Positions 1 to 7,266 of a stretch of 14,951 nucleotides of DNA are shown one piece after another. Where the stretch lies: NCBI GenBank assembly GCA_026770585.1, contig MU646602.1, forward strand, positions 412,387 to 427,337. The letters run 5' to 3'. Every line of letters starts with the position of its first letter. Within the stretch, counting starts at the first letter, position 1. The stretch comes from Baffinella frigidus (taxonomy: Eukaryota; Cryptophyceae; Cryptomonadales; Baffinellaceae). The position numbers were made by a program, and so were the translations under genes. The notes under the pieces were generated by a model. It was given only the letters and a program-made list of their open reading frames with translations, was not told where the DNA came from and ran no database searches.

Positions 1-250
1 AACCTGAACCCTGAACCCTATCCCTGAACTCTGGACCCTGAACCCTGAACCCTGAACCCTGAACACTAACCCTGAACCCTGAACCCTATCCCTGAACTCT
101 GGACCCTGAACCCTGAACCCTGAACCCTGACCCTAAACCCTGAACCCTGAACCCTATCCCTGAACTCTGGACCCTGAACCCTGAACCCTGAACCCTGAAC
201 CCTGAACCCTGAACCCTGAACCCTGAACCCTGAACCCTGAACCCTTGCCC
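1..250 (+). repeat. Degenerate telomere-like heptamer array with a 68-bp higher-order period
   Basis: The stretch is almost entirely variants of the heptamer CCCTGAA, with occasional CCCTAAA and CCCTAT. A distinctive block beginning CCCTATCCCTGAACTCTGG starts at 16, 84 and 152, so a 68-bp higher-order unit is repeated three times on top of the 7-bp period. C-rich polarity on the + strand at the left edge is what a left chromosome end would show. A short CCCTAAACCCTACA tract at about 290-305 continues it. It is probably subtelomeric rather than the active telomere, because the units are heterogeneous. A minus-strand reading frame through it is only repeat translation. Confidence 0.85.
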
Positions 251-327
251 TGGAGGCTGGTCCCTGGCTTTGCAAACGTCACCCAGCGTAAACCCTAAAC
301 CCTACAGGGATGCTGGTGGCGAGTATG

Positions 328-379
328 TTCTCGGCGATTATCGGCAACGCCTTCCCCGGCTCCGTCTACCTATCCCAGG
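328..379 (+). repeat. Dispersed direct repeat, intact copy (partner split at 1358-1384 and 1650-1674)
   Basis: The block beginning TTCTCGGCGAT and ending CTACCTATCCCAGG is continuous here. A second copy is split: its first half lies at 1358-1384 and its second half at 1650-1674. The 265 bp between the halves hold a GT/GA microsatellite and AT-rich DNA, which suggests an insertion into the second copy. Confidence 0.65.
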
Positions 380-443
380 TATGGGGTTGGTGTGCTCTCG
401 CCTGCTTCTGCTCCTCCTGCTGCTCCTGTCCTCCGTCAACGGA

Positions 444-551
444 TTGCTGACGTTTGAGCTTTTCCCGACGTTGGAGCTAGTGCTTACGTGGGAGCTTTTC
501 CCCACGTTTCAGCCATTGCTGACGTTGGAGCTTTTCCCGACGGTTGACGCT
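444..551. repeat. 36-bp minisatellite, three copies
   Basis: The word GAGCTTTTCCC recurs at 456, 492 and 528, exactly 36 bp apart, within near-identical units. A plus-strand open frame (270-710) runs through it and gives a leucine run followed by LTLELFPT-like repeats. Nothing else supports coding, so only the tandem repeat is annotated. Confidence 0.8.
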
Positions 552-779
552 CGTTATAGGGAAATTCCTCGGCGGATATCCGTATCCCGGCAACCGCTTT
601 GTATACGTTGTGTACCTGGTGATATACGACTCTGGGTACGTGACTCTCTCGAGCTATCTTCTGCTCTCGCGTGTCGCCTCCCAATAAGTGTTGATTCTTT
701 TTTCGGGTAAGGAAATTTACCGCAAAATTGGATCATACTAGTCATTGTGAAACAGGTTGGCGGGTGGGGCAAAGTGATG

Positions 780-1022
780 GGATGCTGGATTGTGGGTTGT
801 TGGTTTGGTTGTTGGATTGCGGGCCAATAATATGTCGGGTTGTTGGAGTGTGAGTCAATGGTTTGGTTGTTGCATTGTGGGCCAATAATATGTTGGGTTG
901 GTGGAGTTTGGGTCAATGTGTTGGTCGTTGGATCGTGGGTCGTTGGTTTGGTTGTTGGATTGTGGGCCAATGATATGTTGGGTTGTTGGAGTGTGGGTCA
1001 ATGTTTTGGGCGTGGGATCGTG
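780..1022. repeat. GT-rich minisatellite, unit about 58 bp
   Basis: The word GGGCCAATAATATG (or GATATG) recurs at 821, 879 and 964. The spacing is 58 bp and then 85 bp, the second including about 27 bp of extra partial unit. The units read roughly TTGTTGGAGTGTGGGTCAAT. The overlapping open frames are repeat translations and are not called as genes. Confidence 0.75.
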
Positions 1023-1026
1023 GGTC

Positions 1027-1163
1027 CCACACAGTGGACTACGAACCTTTCATCAAAAGTCAAGTTGCCTTGAGGTACTTAACTTTGTGGACTTTCTGGT
1101 GCAATTTGGTCACGCAACACTCTGAATTCCAGCCCCAACGAAACTTTCGTAGCCCACCGTGGG
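1027..1163. mobile_element. Family D inverted-repeat element, copy 1
   Basis: The left end CCACACAGTGGACTACGAA pairs with the right end TTCGTAGCCCACCGTGGG. The interior TTCTGGTGCAAT..GGTCACG..AACAC is shared with the copy at 8909-9086, which fixes the boundaries. It has no coding capacity and is a MITE-like non-autonomous element. Confidence 0.7.
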
Positions 1164-1199
1164 TCAATGTTTCCGTTGTTGAGGGGGCGTCTCGTGGTT

Positions 1200-1262
1200 C
1201 GGTTTGATTTGAATCGAAATCACGAGACTTGATTTGGTTTGGTTTGAATCGAAACCACGAAA
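1200..1262. repeat. Short tandem duplication, about 30-bp unit
   Basis: Two adjacent units share TTTGAATCGAAA(T/C)CACGA. The second runs into the truncated left end of the family B element that follows. Confidence 0.5.
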
Positions 1263-1359
1263 AAGAAACCGCCCCCCCCCTAGGACCACTTTAGGACCCT
1301 AGGCACAGGCCTACAGCAGGGTCCTAGGGGGGCGCCGTTTCTTGTGAGCGAGGTACCTT
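1262..1359. mobile_element. Family B element, left end truncated
   Basis: It keeps the B core (CTAGGACC..GGGTCCTAGGGGGG) and the right end TTTCTTGTGAGCGAGGTACC. The left terminus is missing before AAGAAACCGCCCC. The core is in the same orientation as the copy at 8402-8518. Confidence 0.65.
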
Positions 1360-1394
1360 CTCGGCGATCGTCGGCAACGCCTTCTCTCGAGCAT

Positions 1395-1481
1395 ATAATA
1401 TTGAGAGTGAGTGTGTGTGTGAGAGAGAGAGAGAGAAAGTGTGTGTGTGTGTGTGTGTGAGCGTAACCGCCTTCCCAACGA
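1395..1481. repeat. GT/GA microsatellite plus broken copy of the 2.7-3.6 kb repeat
   Basis: GT and GA runs at 1402-1459 are followed by GCGTAACCGCCTTCCCAACG, the same microsatellite-to-block junction as at about 3055-3075. The homology stops after CCCAACGAG, so this is a truncated relative of the tandem coding-fragment array. Confidence 0.65.
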
Positions 1482-1968
1482 GTTACCTGTAGATAAGGGA
1501 TAATTTAAGATGATATGTTTTACTACATCATATACTCGAATAATCACAACACCTGAACTCTGAGAAAAGAATTTATTGACAGGATTAAGAGGAAACCTCC
1601 ACTATAATCATTTACGAAGTTGAGGATAGTTTACATAACATTTAAAAATCCCGGCTTGGTCTACCTATCCCAGGTTCCACGGGCGTGTGGACAAGTTGGT
1701 TGCCGCTTTCGGTGGGTGCCCGGCCTTTCTGCAGGATACGTTCCGGTGTCCGCCTATGTTGAGAGTTCCAAGAACCTAACGGACCTAACGGACCAAGCTG
1801 TGGGCCCTAGGTTACGAGCCTGGGCAAAGGACCTAACGGACCATGCTCATCTTCTATCGATGCCAACAGTCTCAACATCGATACCAAAAGGCTCTATTGG
1901 CAACAACAGGCTCGCACCGAGGCGCTCTGTTGATACCTATCCTAGCTCATGATTGATCGCCGCGCGTG
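1482..1968. other. AT-rich then mixed DNA without a supported gene
   Basis: About 1490-1650 is AT-rich. About 1765-1845 carries several copies of GGACCTAACGGACC-like words. A plus-strand open frame (1620-1952) exists, but it runs across repeat-derived sequence and has no recognisable protein character. Confidence 0.4.
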
Positions 1969-2128
1969 CCACACAGTTGACTTCCAAGGGATTTTGAACA
2001 ACCCTCAGCGATGAGACCTGGGACCCTACGGTATGCGATCCGTAGGGACATAGGGGGGGTCCTACGGATAAGGTAACGGAACGATGGCCCGGTTTGGGCC
2101 GAAAATCCCTCCGTAGCCCGCTGTGTGG
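1969..2128. mobile_element. Family C inverted-repeat element, copy 1
   Basis: The termini are CCACACAG and CTGTGTGG, with subterminal AAGGGATTTT and AAAATCCCT. The core contains CCTACGG words and a small hairpin GGCCC/GGGCC next to the right arm. The element is 160 bp and non-coding. The copies at 3641-3781 and 12609-12780 define the family. Confidence 0.75.
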
Positions 2129-2232
2129 ATCGGCCAACATGATACCCCCATGATGTCGTGATACCACCATGCTTCACTCGGGGGGGGGGCGCGAGATCTG
2201 AGAGGTTGACAAACACGACCGCGGCATTTATC

Positions 2233-2377
2233 TGGGGACATGTTTAATTTAAAAGAAAATGGATCCCTATGTGTTCATAGGAGTTGGAAGAAGATTCATT
2301 AGGGCCCTAAGTACATTTTGTTAGGACCAGCACCCGGTTTGATAGGCCATTTCCTTCTAAATTAAACATGTTCCCGG
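2233..2377. mobile_element. Family I inverted-repeat element (single copy)
   Basis: The left arm GGGGACATGTTTAATTTA and the right arm TAAATTAAACATGTTCCC are inverted repeats. The pairing extends inward to AAAATGG / CCATTT. The total is about 145 bp with no coding capacity. No second copy was seen, and no target duplication is clear. Confidence 0.6.
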
Positions 2378-2452
2378 ATGAGTATGGAGCTAGGGGGAGA
2401 GGTGCGACGAGACCAGAGAGCTCAAGCTGCCCGCTACCACCCCGGAGGGTAG

Positions 2453-2558
2453 CTATCCCTCAAGTGACCAGTAGGCGCATACGCCCTACGGTAGGGCCCT
2501 AGGACCTGCCTAGGGCTTCCACAGGTGAATATTCACCCTATGGTCACTTGAGGGATAG
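2453..2558 (+). mobile_element. Family A inverted-repeat element, copy 1
   Basis: The ends are CTATCCCTCAAGTGACC and GGTCACTTGAGGGATAG. The core is the family-typical CGCCCTACGGTAGGGCCCTA, and a subterminal palindrome GGTGAATATTCACC sits at 2524-2537. The size, 106 bp, matches the other A copies. Confidence 0.8.
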
Positions 2559-2818
2559 CCTCTATGAGGGGGTGCATACGTGACGGGCGTGTCGGTATTC
2601 ACAAGGTTCTTTTTCTGCAGACTCGGCGCGCGCACTCTGCCCCCCCCCTCCCCCCCTCCTGCACGAGCAGAGCCTGAAGTTTGCGGCACCGCGCACGGGG
2701 TGGGTGCGACCACTCGAGAATGTTTCGCTATGCCCCCCTGACCCCCCCCAACCGCCGTCCGAACGAGCAGAGCCTGAAGTTGGCGGCGCCGGTCGCGGTG
2801 GGCGCGACGGTCACGGCG

Positions 2819-2819
<1 letters not shown>

Positions 2820-2855
<36 letters not shown>

Positions 2856-3058
2856 ACAGAGAGAGAGAGAGAGTTTGTGAGAGAGAGAGTGTGTGTGTGT
2901 GTGTGCGAGAGAGAGAGAGAGAGTGTGTGTGTGTGAGAGAGAGAGAGTGTGTGTGTGTGCGAGAGAGAGAGAGGGAGAGTGTGAGAGAGAGAGAGAGAGA
3001 GAGTGAGTGTGTGTGAGAGAGAGAGAGAGAGAAAGAGTGTGTGTGTGTGTGTGTGAGC
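2820..3058. repeat. Compound GT/GA microsatellite
   Basis: Alternating (GT)n and (GA)n runs fill the gap between the coding-fragment copies at 2759 and 3070. Similar shorter runs lie at 3133-3186 and 3270-3364, with a CG-alternating run at 3177-3190 and another at 3348-3363. All long reading frames here (repeated VCV, RER or SLS, HTHT) are microsatellite translation. Confidence 0.9.
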
Positions 3059-3142
3059 GTAACCACCTTCCCAACGAGCAGAGCCTGAAGTTTGTGGCGC
3101 CGGTCGCGGTGGGCGCAACGGTCACGGCGCTGCGTCTCTCTG

Positions 3143-3176
<34 letters not shown>

Positions 3177-3269
3177 CGCGCGCGCGCGCCCTCCCCCCCT
3201 GACCCCTTCGTAACGAACAGAGCCTGAAGTTCGCGGCGCCGGTCGCGGTGGGCGCAACAGTCACGGCGC

Positions 3270-3300
<31 letters not shown>

Positions 3301-3399
3301 GTGTGTGAAAGAGAGAGAGAGAGTTTGTGTGTGTGTGTGTGTGTGTCCGCGCGCGCGCGCGCGTTCTCCCCCCCTGACCCCCTCCTGACCAACTGCGTT

Positions 3400-3555
3400 C
3401 CCAACGAACAGAGCCTGAAGTTCGCAGCGCCGGTCGCGGTGGGCGCAACAGTCACAGCGCGTGTCGAAGTCCTCAAGATCAAGCGCCTCCAGGTCCACAC
3501 ACCCGCGCCCGGAGGCGAACAACTACGAGAATCCAATGGCTCCAGTAACGATTGA
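3400..3555 (+). pseudogene. Longest copy of the MaoC-like fragment
   Basis: This copy continues past the point where the others run into GT repeats. The shared block is followed by TARVEVLKIKRLQVH and then about 20 unrelated residues to a stop at 3555. It is preceded by a C-rich tract with CTGAC and by AACGAACAG. That arrangement could be read as an intron 3' end (AG before AGCCTGAAG), but no exon structure is proven. It shows best what the ancestral sequence encoded. It could be an exon of a broken or alternative gene. Confidence 0.5.
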
Positions 3556-3593
3556 TAATGTCAATCTTGTAAAGCGCACTTCACGTCCTACCA

Positions 3594-3645
3594 ACGGTCA
3601 CGGCGCGCGTCCAAGCCCTTAAGATCAAGGGCCGCCAGGTCCACA
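3594..3645 (+). pseudogene. Partial sixth copy, downstream part only
   Basis: It reads TVTARVQALKIKGRQVH, colinear with the end of the copy at 3400-3555. It stops where a family C element begins (CCACACAG at 3641). The upstream half of the block is missing. Confidence 0.5.
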
Positions 3646-3781
3646 CAGAGGACTCCAAAGGGATTTTCGGGCGCTGGGTGCCCGAGTTTCCGTTGCCTTA
3701 TCCGTAGGAACCCCCCCTATGCCCCTACGGGTTGCCTACCGTAGGGTCCTAGGTGTTTTCGCTTAGGGATTATTCAGAAAT
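3641..3781. mobile_element. Family C element, copy 2, inverted and end-truncated
   Basis: It begins CCACACAGAGGACTCC and AAGGGATTTTCGGG, and is reversed relative to the copies at 1969 and 12609. The other end decays after ATTCAGAAAT and lacks the terminal CTGTGTGG. Its core CGTAGGAACCCCCC..CCTACCGTAGG is also found in family E at about 6686-6725. Confidence 0.65.
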
Positions 3782-3854
3782 ATTAGCGACAAAGGCCTCT
3801 TCTCGTATGATGTATTTGTGAGGGGGTGTTGAGCCTGCCGATACCGGGCAGGGG

Positions 3855-4020
3855 CGTTAGTGTTCAGTGTTTAAGGGTTTAGTGTTTAGTGTTCAGGGTT
3901 TAGTAAGGGTTTAGTGTTTAGGGTTTAGGTGTTCAGGGTTTAGTAAGGGTTTAGTGTTTAGTGTTCAGGGTTGAGTTGAGTGTTTGGTGTTTAGTGTTTA
4001 GAATTTAGGGTTAAGGCTTA
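3855..4020 (-). repeat. Interstitial telomere-like tract, inverted relative to the left end
   Basis: Variants of GGGTTTAG, GTGTTTAG and GTTCAGGG fill this tract, G-rich on the + strand and so opposite to 1-250. A 30-bp block starting GTTCAGGGTTTAGTAAGGG occurs at 3891 and 3931 (40-bp period). It is degenerate, so it is an internal relic and not a telomere. Confidence 0.75.
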
Positions 4021-4049
4021 AGGGGAACACGCCTGGCGGCGAACGGCAC

Positions 4050-4160
4050 GTATCAGGGGTTGGGGGTGAGGGGTTGGGGGTTGGGGGTGAGGGGTGAGGG
4101 GTTCGGGTGAAGGGTTGAGGGATTTACGGGTTTAGGGGTTCGGGTTCAGGGCGCATCCAC
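4050..4160. repeat. G-rich degenerate repeat (GGGGTTGGGGGTGA type)
   Basis: Repeated GGGGTTG and GGGGTGA words continue the telomere-like tract after a short unique spacer. The many G runs could form G-quadruplexes on the + strand; this is inferred from composition only. Confidence 0.6.
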
Positions 4161-4248
4161 GGAACACACCTGACGGTCCACTCGAGAATGCTGGAGGATC
4201 CTATTTATATGTGGGGTTGTAATCATTTGTACCAGGATAAGGTGTTCC

Positions 4249-4328
4249 AACCTCGTGACTGGCGAATGTATGGCTCGTTTCCAACCTCGTGACTGGCGAA
4301 TGTATACCTCGTGACTGGCGAATGTACG
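4249..4328. repeat. Three spaced copies of CCTCGTGACTGGCGAATGTA
   Basis: The 20-bp word starts at 4251, 4285 and 4307. The spacing (34 and 22 bp) is irregular, so this is a small decayed tandem duplication. Confidence 0.7.
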
Positions 4329-4649
4329 GCTCGGCGAGCTGGCGCACCGTCTGCTCCCCGCTAGATATTACAGCACCTTCACGCACAGCACCTAGCAACA
4401 GTCACAGTAATAGTAACAGTCATAGAAATAGTAAACATGACATCACAGTGACCGCGCCAGGTCATAAGTTGAATTTTCGAGATCATGTAGTAAAATGGTA
4501 TTTCGTTCGTGCAACGTTGATTCTACCCGAGAAACACGCCAAAAGTGATAGGAATTGGAGCTCTTTGACGCGGGTATAATGTTTTTTCAAAAGAATTTGT
4601 ACCCGGATTTGCGAACGAGTGTGTGTGAAAAAGGAACTTGTGCCCTGGC

Positions 4650-4775
4650 GCGGTACTAAACATAATAGAAATAATAACCTGATGACATTAAAAGCAATAT
4701 TAAATATTACGCAGCGGCACGCGGTGGCGAGCTGGCGCACCGTCTGCACGTCCGCAGACGGGGTCGTGTGCAACC
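4650..4775 (+). repeat. Family L dispersed repeat, copy 1, with empty hairpin site
   Basis: An AT-rich half (AATATTAAATATTACGCAG) is followed by a GC-rich half (GGCGAGCTGGCGCACCGTCT). It includes a perfect 8-bp stem CCGTCTGC/GCAGACGG with loop ACGTCC at 4740-4761. It is directly repeated at 4957-5115. In a related copy at about 5918-6016 the hairpin loop is occupied by a telomere-like array. Confidence 0.65.
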
Positions 4776-4956
4776 GATGCGATATCGCAGCGGTCCGCCT
4801 CATCTCGTCTCAGCAAGGACGTGATGGCTGCGGCCAGATCCGACTTGTTACTGGAGCCTTTGGATTCTCGTGGTTTTCCGTCTCCGGGCGCGGCTAGAAA
4901 TGTTGGTGATGAAGGGCTCTCGCGGGCAGGGGCACGCGGTGGCGACCGTCTGCGTA

Positions 4957-5115
4957 CCTAGTACAGTAATAGTAAATTTAATATCTCAGTAATACTAGAC
5001 ATAATATTAAATAATATCCTGGTAATATTTAAAGTAATATTAAACATTACGCAGGGGCACGACGTGGCGAGCTGGCGCACCGTCTGCACCTCTTCAGACG
5101 GGGTCGTGTGCATCG
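4957..5115 (+). repeat. Family L dispersed repeat, copy 2
   Basis: It has the same AT-rich then GC-rich layout as 4650-4775, including TAATATTAAACATTACGCAG and GGCGAGCTGGCGCACCGTCT. The hairpin is CCGTCTG/CAGACGG at 5080-5101. A fragment of the GC-rich half also lies at about 4930-4952 and another at 4328-4352. Confidence 0.65.
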
Positions 5116-5153
5116 AGGGCCAGGTGTCCTCCCCACTGTCTTCGTTTCTCAAG

Positions 5154-5305
5154 GGTGGAGGGTGGAGGGTGGAGGGTAGAGGGTGGAGGGAGGAGGGGGG
5201 AGGGTGGAGGGTGGAGGGTGGAGGGTGGAGGGTGGGGGAAGGGGGGTGGGGGGTGGAAGATGGAGGGTGGAGGGTGGAGGGGTTAGGGGTTAGGGTTTTC
5301 CTCGG
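5154..5305 (-). repeat. Telomere-like heptamer array (GGGTGGA)n ending in GGGGTTAGGGTT
   Basis: About 17 variants of GGGTGGA are followed at 5280-5300 by GGGGTTAGGGGTTAGGG and CCTCGG, which abuts CAGACGGAGTCGTGTGCATC. The same array occurs reversed at 5930-6009. The open frames through it (GWRVEGGG type) are repeat translation. Confidence 0.8.
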
Positions 5306-5567
5306 CAGACGGAGTCGTGTGCATCGGGGGGCAGGTGTCCTCCCCACTCAGCAGCCAACAGAGGCTTCACGGATGCAGTCCATCTAAACAATTAGTACTA
5401 GAACCTTATCCGTTGCCCTGGAACCTAACCGGAATTCCGCCTTGAATTCGAGGTGGAAATGTCTTCGGTCGCTGCTAAGTAGTGCCCTCAACCCTCAACC
5501 CTACATTGGGAGGTGTAGGGCGACAACGTTTGTGACATGGGCCACGACCCAACATCCCGTCGTCGGA

Positions 5568-5772
5568 GCGCTCGAGGGAAACCGACGCCTTATCCACGTC
5601 AGATCTGGCGTCGTTGACTTAAGTATTCAGGGGATTTCCCCCGAAAGATCACCCCCCCCCCTGCCCCCTACCATGTACCTATGGCTTATCCATTAAGTGG
5701 CGAGTGGGTGCATACGCCCTACCGCAGGGCCCTAGGACCTGCGTGGGACCTGTCGGGGGTCGATTTTGACCC
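5568..5772 (+). repeat. 205-bp segmental duplication, upstream copy
   Basis: The stretch matches 6183-6387 at a constant offset of 615 bp with no indel and about two substitutions. It carries the left part of a family A element at 5685-5772 whose right end is missing. The flanking word ACCCAA(C/T)ATCCCGT(C/T)GTCGGA occurs at about 5548 and 5770, so both edges of this copy carry the same 22-bp sequence. Confidence 0.85.
5685..5772 (+). mobile_element. Family A element, copy 2, right end missing
   Basis: It begins CTTATCCATTAAGTGGCG and is identical, apart from one base, to the start of the copy at 6300-6407. It ends after GGGTCGATTTTGACCC without the terminal inverted repeat. Confidence 0.7.
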
Positions 5773-5929
5773 AATATCCCGTTGTCGGAGGTCTTCGGTC
5801 GCTGCTAAGTTCATCTAGAAAGATAACTGGATCAGTTCCCTAATTGGCGTCTTCATTTAATTCGGAGGCCTAATTAAATTTACTATGCCCTAGCTAAGTG
5901 GCCCTGACCATCCGACACCGTCTGCACGT

Positions 5930-6009
5930 CCGAGGAGAACCCTAACCCCTAACCCCTCCACCCTCCACCCCCCATCCCCCACCCTCCACCCTCCACCCTC
6001 CACCCTCCA
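5930..6009 (+). repeat. Telomere-like heptamer array (CCCTCCA)n in inverted orientation
   Basis: CCGAGGAGAACCCTAACC and CCTAACCCCTCCACCC lead into CCCTCCA units. This is the reverse complement of the array end at 5154-5305. It lies between CCGTCTGC (5918-5925) and CAGACGG (6008-6014), exactly where the related copies at 4740 and 5080 have only a 6-8 bp loop. Confidence 0.8.
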
Positions 6010-6065
6010 GACGGGGTCGTGTGCATCGAGGGCCAGGTGTCCTCCCCCCCCCCTGCACCTTACCA

Positions 6066-6115
6066 AAATTGACCCCCAAGAGGTCCTAGGCAGGTCCTAG
6101 GGCCCTACGGTAGGG
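6066..6115 (-). mobile_element. Family A fragment, core only, inverted
   Basis: The words AAGAGGTCCTAGGCAGGTCC and CCCTACGGTAGGGC are the family A core read on the opposite strand. No terminal repeats remain. Confidence 0.5.
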
Positions 6116-6182
6116 CTTCGCAAGCACGTTACTTGTATTGGATTCGTGCACGGCCGGGTGCGGCCGTGCTAGCTACGCCAGG

Positions 6183-6387
6183 GCGCTCGAGGGAAACCGA
6201 CGCCTTATCCACGTCAGATCTGGCGTCGTTGACTTAAGTATTCAGGGGATTTCCCCTGAAAGATCACCCCCCCCCCTGCCCCCTACCATGTACCTATGGC
6301 TTATCCATTAAGTGGCGAGTGGGTGCATACGCCCTACCGCAGGGCCCTAGGACCTGCGTAGGACCTGTCGGGGGTCGATTTTGACCC
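6183..6387 (+). repeat. 205-bp segmental duplication, downstream copy
   Basis: This is the partner of 5568-5772. The copy keeps the complete family A element (6300-6407), so it shows the fuller arrangement. Confidence 0.85.
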
Positions 6388-6407
6388 CCTGGACACTTAA
6401 GGGATAC
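6300..6407 (+). mobile_element. Family A element, copy 3
   Basis: The ends are CTTATCCATTAAGTGGCG and CACTTAAGGGATAC. The core is CGCCCTACCGCAGGGCCCTA. A subterminal palindrome GGGGTC(6 nt)GACCCC sits at 6371-6388. Its right edge is also the insertion point of the foldback that follows. Confidence 0.75.
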
Positions 6408-6561
6408 CTAGCTCTGTCCCAATTCAATTTGGGCTCGTAGATAGAGTGCCCCCCCCCGAAATTTCACAGGTGAATTTCATGGGGGGGGGGTCAGAATTCA
6501 CCTGTGAAATTTCGGGGGGGGCACTCTATCTACCAGCCCACATTGAACTGGGACAGAGCTA
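6408..6561. mobile_element. Foldback element J with 70-bp arms
   Basis: The two arms, CTAGCTCTGTCCCA... and ...TGGGACAGAGCTAG, pair over about 70 bp with three substitutions and one C-run length difference. Only about 10 bp of G-run separates them. GGATAC flanks it on both sides (6402-6407 and 6562-6567), a likely 6-bp target duplication derived from the end of the family A copy. It has no coding capacity. Confidence 0.75.
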
Positions 6562-6603
6562 GGATACACGAAATCCCGGATGTCCGTTGTATGTCCAGTG
6601 TTA

Positions 6604-6769
6604 ATAGGGTAACGTCCTGAAAATCGGGTAGTTGGGCCTACGGTATTGCCTACTGTAGGCCGTAGGGCTCCTAGGACCTAATGTTTCGTAGGAACCCCCC
6701 TGGGGCCCTACGGCCTACCGTAGGCAATTCCGTAGGCTTAACTACCCTGTTTTCAGGACGTTAGCCTAT
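6604..6769. mobile_element. Family E inverted-repeat element, copy 1
   Basis: The ends ATAGGGTAACGTCCTGAAAA and TTTTCAGGACGTTAGCCTAT are inverted repeats, with pairing to about 30 bp. The core is rich in CCTACGG, GTAGGC and CCTAGG and resembles that of family C copy 2. The element is 166 bp. A TA target duplication is possible but cannot be separated from the palindromic end. Confidence 0.75.
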
Positions 6770-6770
6770 G

Positions 6771-7002
6771 AGTGTGCATCGAGGGGCAGGTGCCCTTTCC
6801 ACTCAGCTTCGTCTTCTTCTTTGTTATTACTCTCGATGCAGGTCCTAAATCAGGCCCGTTAGCCTTGAGTTGAGTGATGCAATAGTCTGTGAGCCTTAAG
6901 AAACGGGCCCGCCTCGTTCCCACTTAGCAGCCACCGGGGGTGGCTTCACAGATACAGTCCATCTAAACTATTTGTACTAGAATCTTATCCATTTGCATTG
7001 GA
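6771..7002 (+). repeat. Diverged duplicate of 5308-5405 with an insertion of about 110 bp
   Basis: GTGTGCATCGAGGGGCAGGT at the left, and TTCACAGATACAGTCCATCT and GTACTAGAATCTTATCC at the right, match 5308-5405. The middle (about 6816-6925) is extra. It has the inverted words GGCCCGTT / AACGGGCC near its edges. Confidence 0.6.
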
Positions 7003-7074
7003 TTCTAACCGCATTTCCCCCGGATATCCGGGGGGGAAGGAACTCGGCCGCTGCCAAGTGGATGATGGCTCCTT

Positions 7075-7236
7075 GGATTTTAAAAATATGTACCACGATA
7101 AGCCATCTCAACACTTTTAGCGCGAACGAGTGTGCGTAAAAATGAAACTTCTGGCCTGGCGTGGCACGTGCGCCTCGGTCAGACAGGTAGCGAGCCTCGG
7201 CCATGGGCCAGGTCGTGAGCCTCCAGCTGACGGATG
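7075..7236 (+). repeat. Family F dispersed repeat, copy 1 (162 bp)
   Basis: It matches 13632-13793 over its full length with scattered substitutions and no net length change. Shared words include GTACCACGATAAGCCATCTC and GCCTCGGCCATGGGCCAGGT. A more distant relative is at about 4560-4650 (GCGAACGAGTGTGTGTGAAA). It has no terminal inverted repeats, so it is not of the MITE type. Its nature is unknown. Confidence 0.7.
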
Positions 7237-7266
7237 CGAAGGGTCAGTGAACTCAGGTTTGGTCTG

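Larger units (their letters stand above)
2669..3645 (+). pseudogene. Tandem array of MaoC-like hydratase coding fragments split by microsatellites
   Basis: A block of about 60 bp recurs with its frame starting near 2669 (damaged), 2759, 3070, 3209 and 3400. A further partial copy holding only the downstream part is at 3594-3645. In one plus-strand frame the blocks read NEQSLKFAAPVAVGATVTA with minor changes. The blocks are separated by GT/GA microsatellites and CCCCCCTGACCCC tracts that carry stops or shift frame. Differences among the four good copies fall mostly at third codon positions (GAG/GAA, TTT/TTC, GCG/GCA, ACG/ACA), as expected of sequence that was once coding. The motif F-x-x-PV-x-VG-x-TVTARVEV resembles the hot-dog fold MaoC/(R)-specific enoyl-CoA hydratase family. 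That assignment is from memory of the family and untested. The catalytic Asp/His segment is absent, so this is a fragment array, not an enzyme gene. Confidence 0.55.

Noticed and set aside
270-710. Plus-strand 146-codon frame with a leucine run and ELFPT repeats, like a secreted repeat protein
   Set aside because: The repeats are a 36-bp minisatellite and the leucines come from a CTG/CTC run. The start lies next to telomere-like DNA and no codon bias supports it.
1027-2128. Families C and D as one family because both start CCACACAG
   Set aside because: Beyond the first 15-20 bases the arms and interiors differ. They may be distantly related by their ends, but are kept separate.
2820-3060. 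CRISPR-like regular array
   Set aside because: The repeats are simple dinucleotide runs, with no conserved repeat/unique spacer pattern and no cas genes. The other tandem arrays are minisatellites.
2510-3555. Several long frames rich in HTHTHT, SLSLSL, RERE or VCVC
   Set aside because: They are translations of GT/GA microsatellites on both strands. Only the short NEQSLKF block shows coding-like substitutions.
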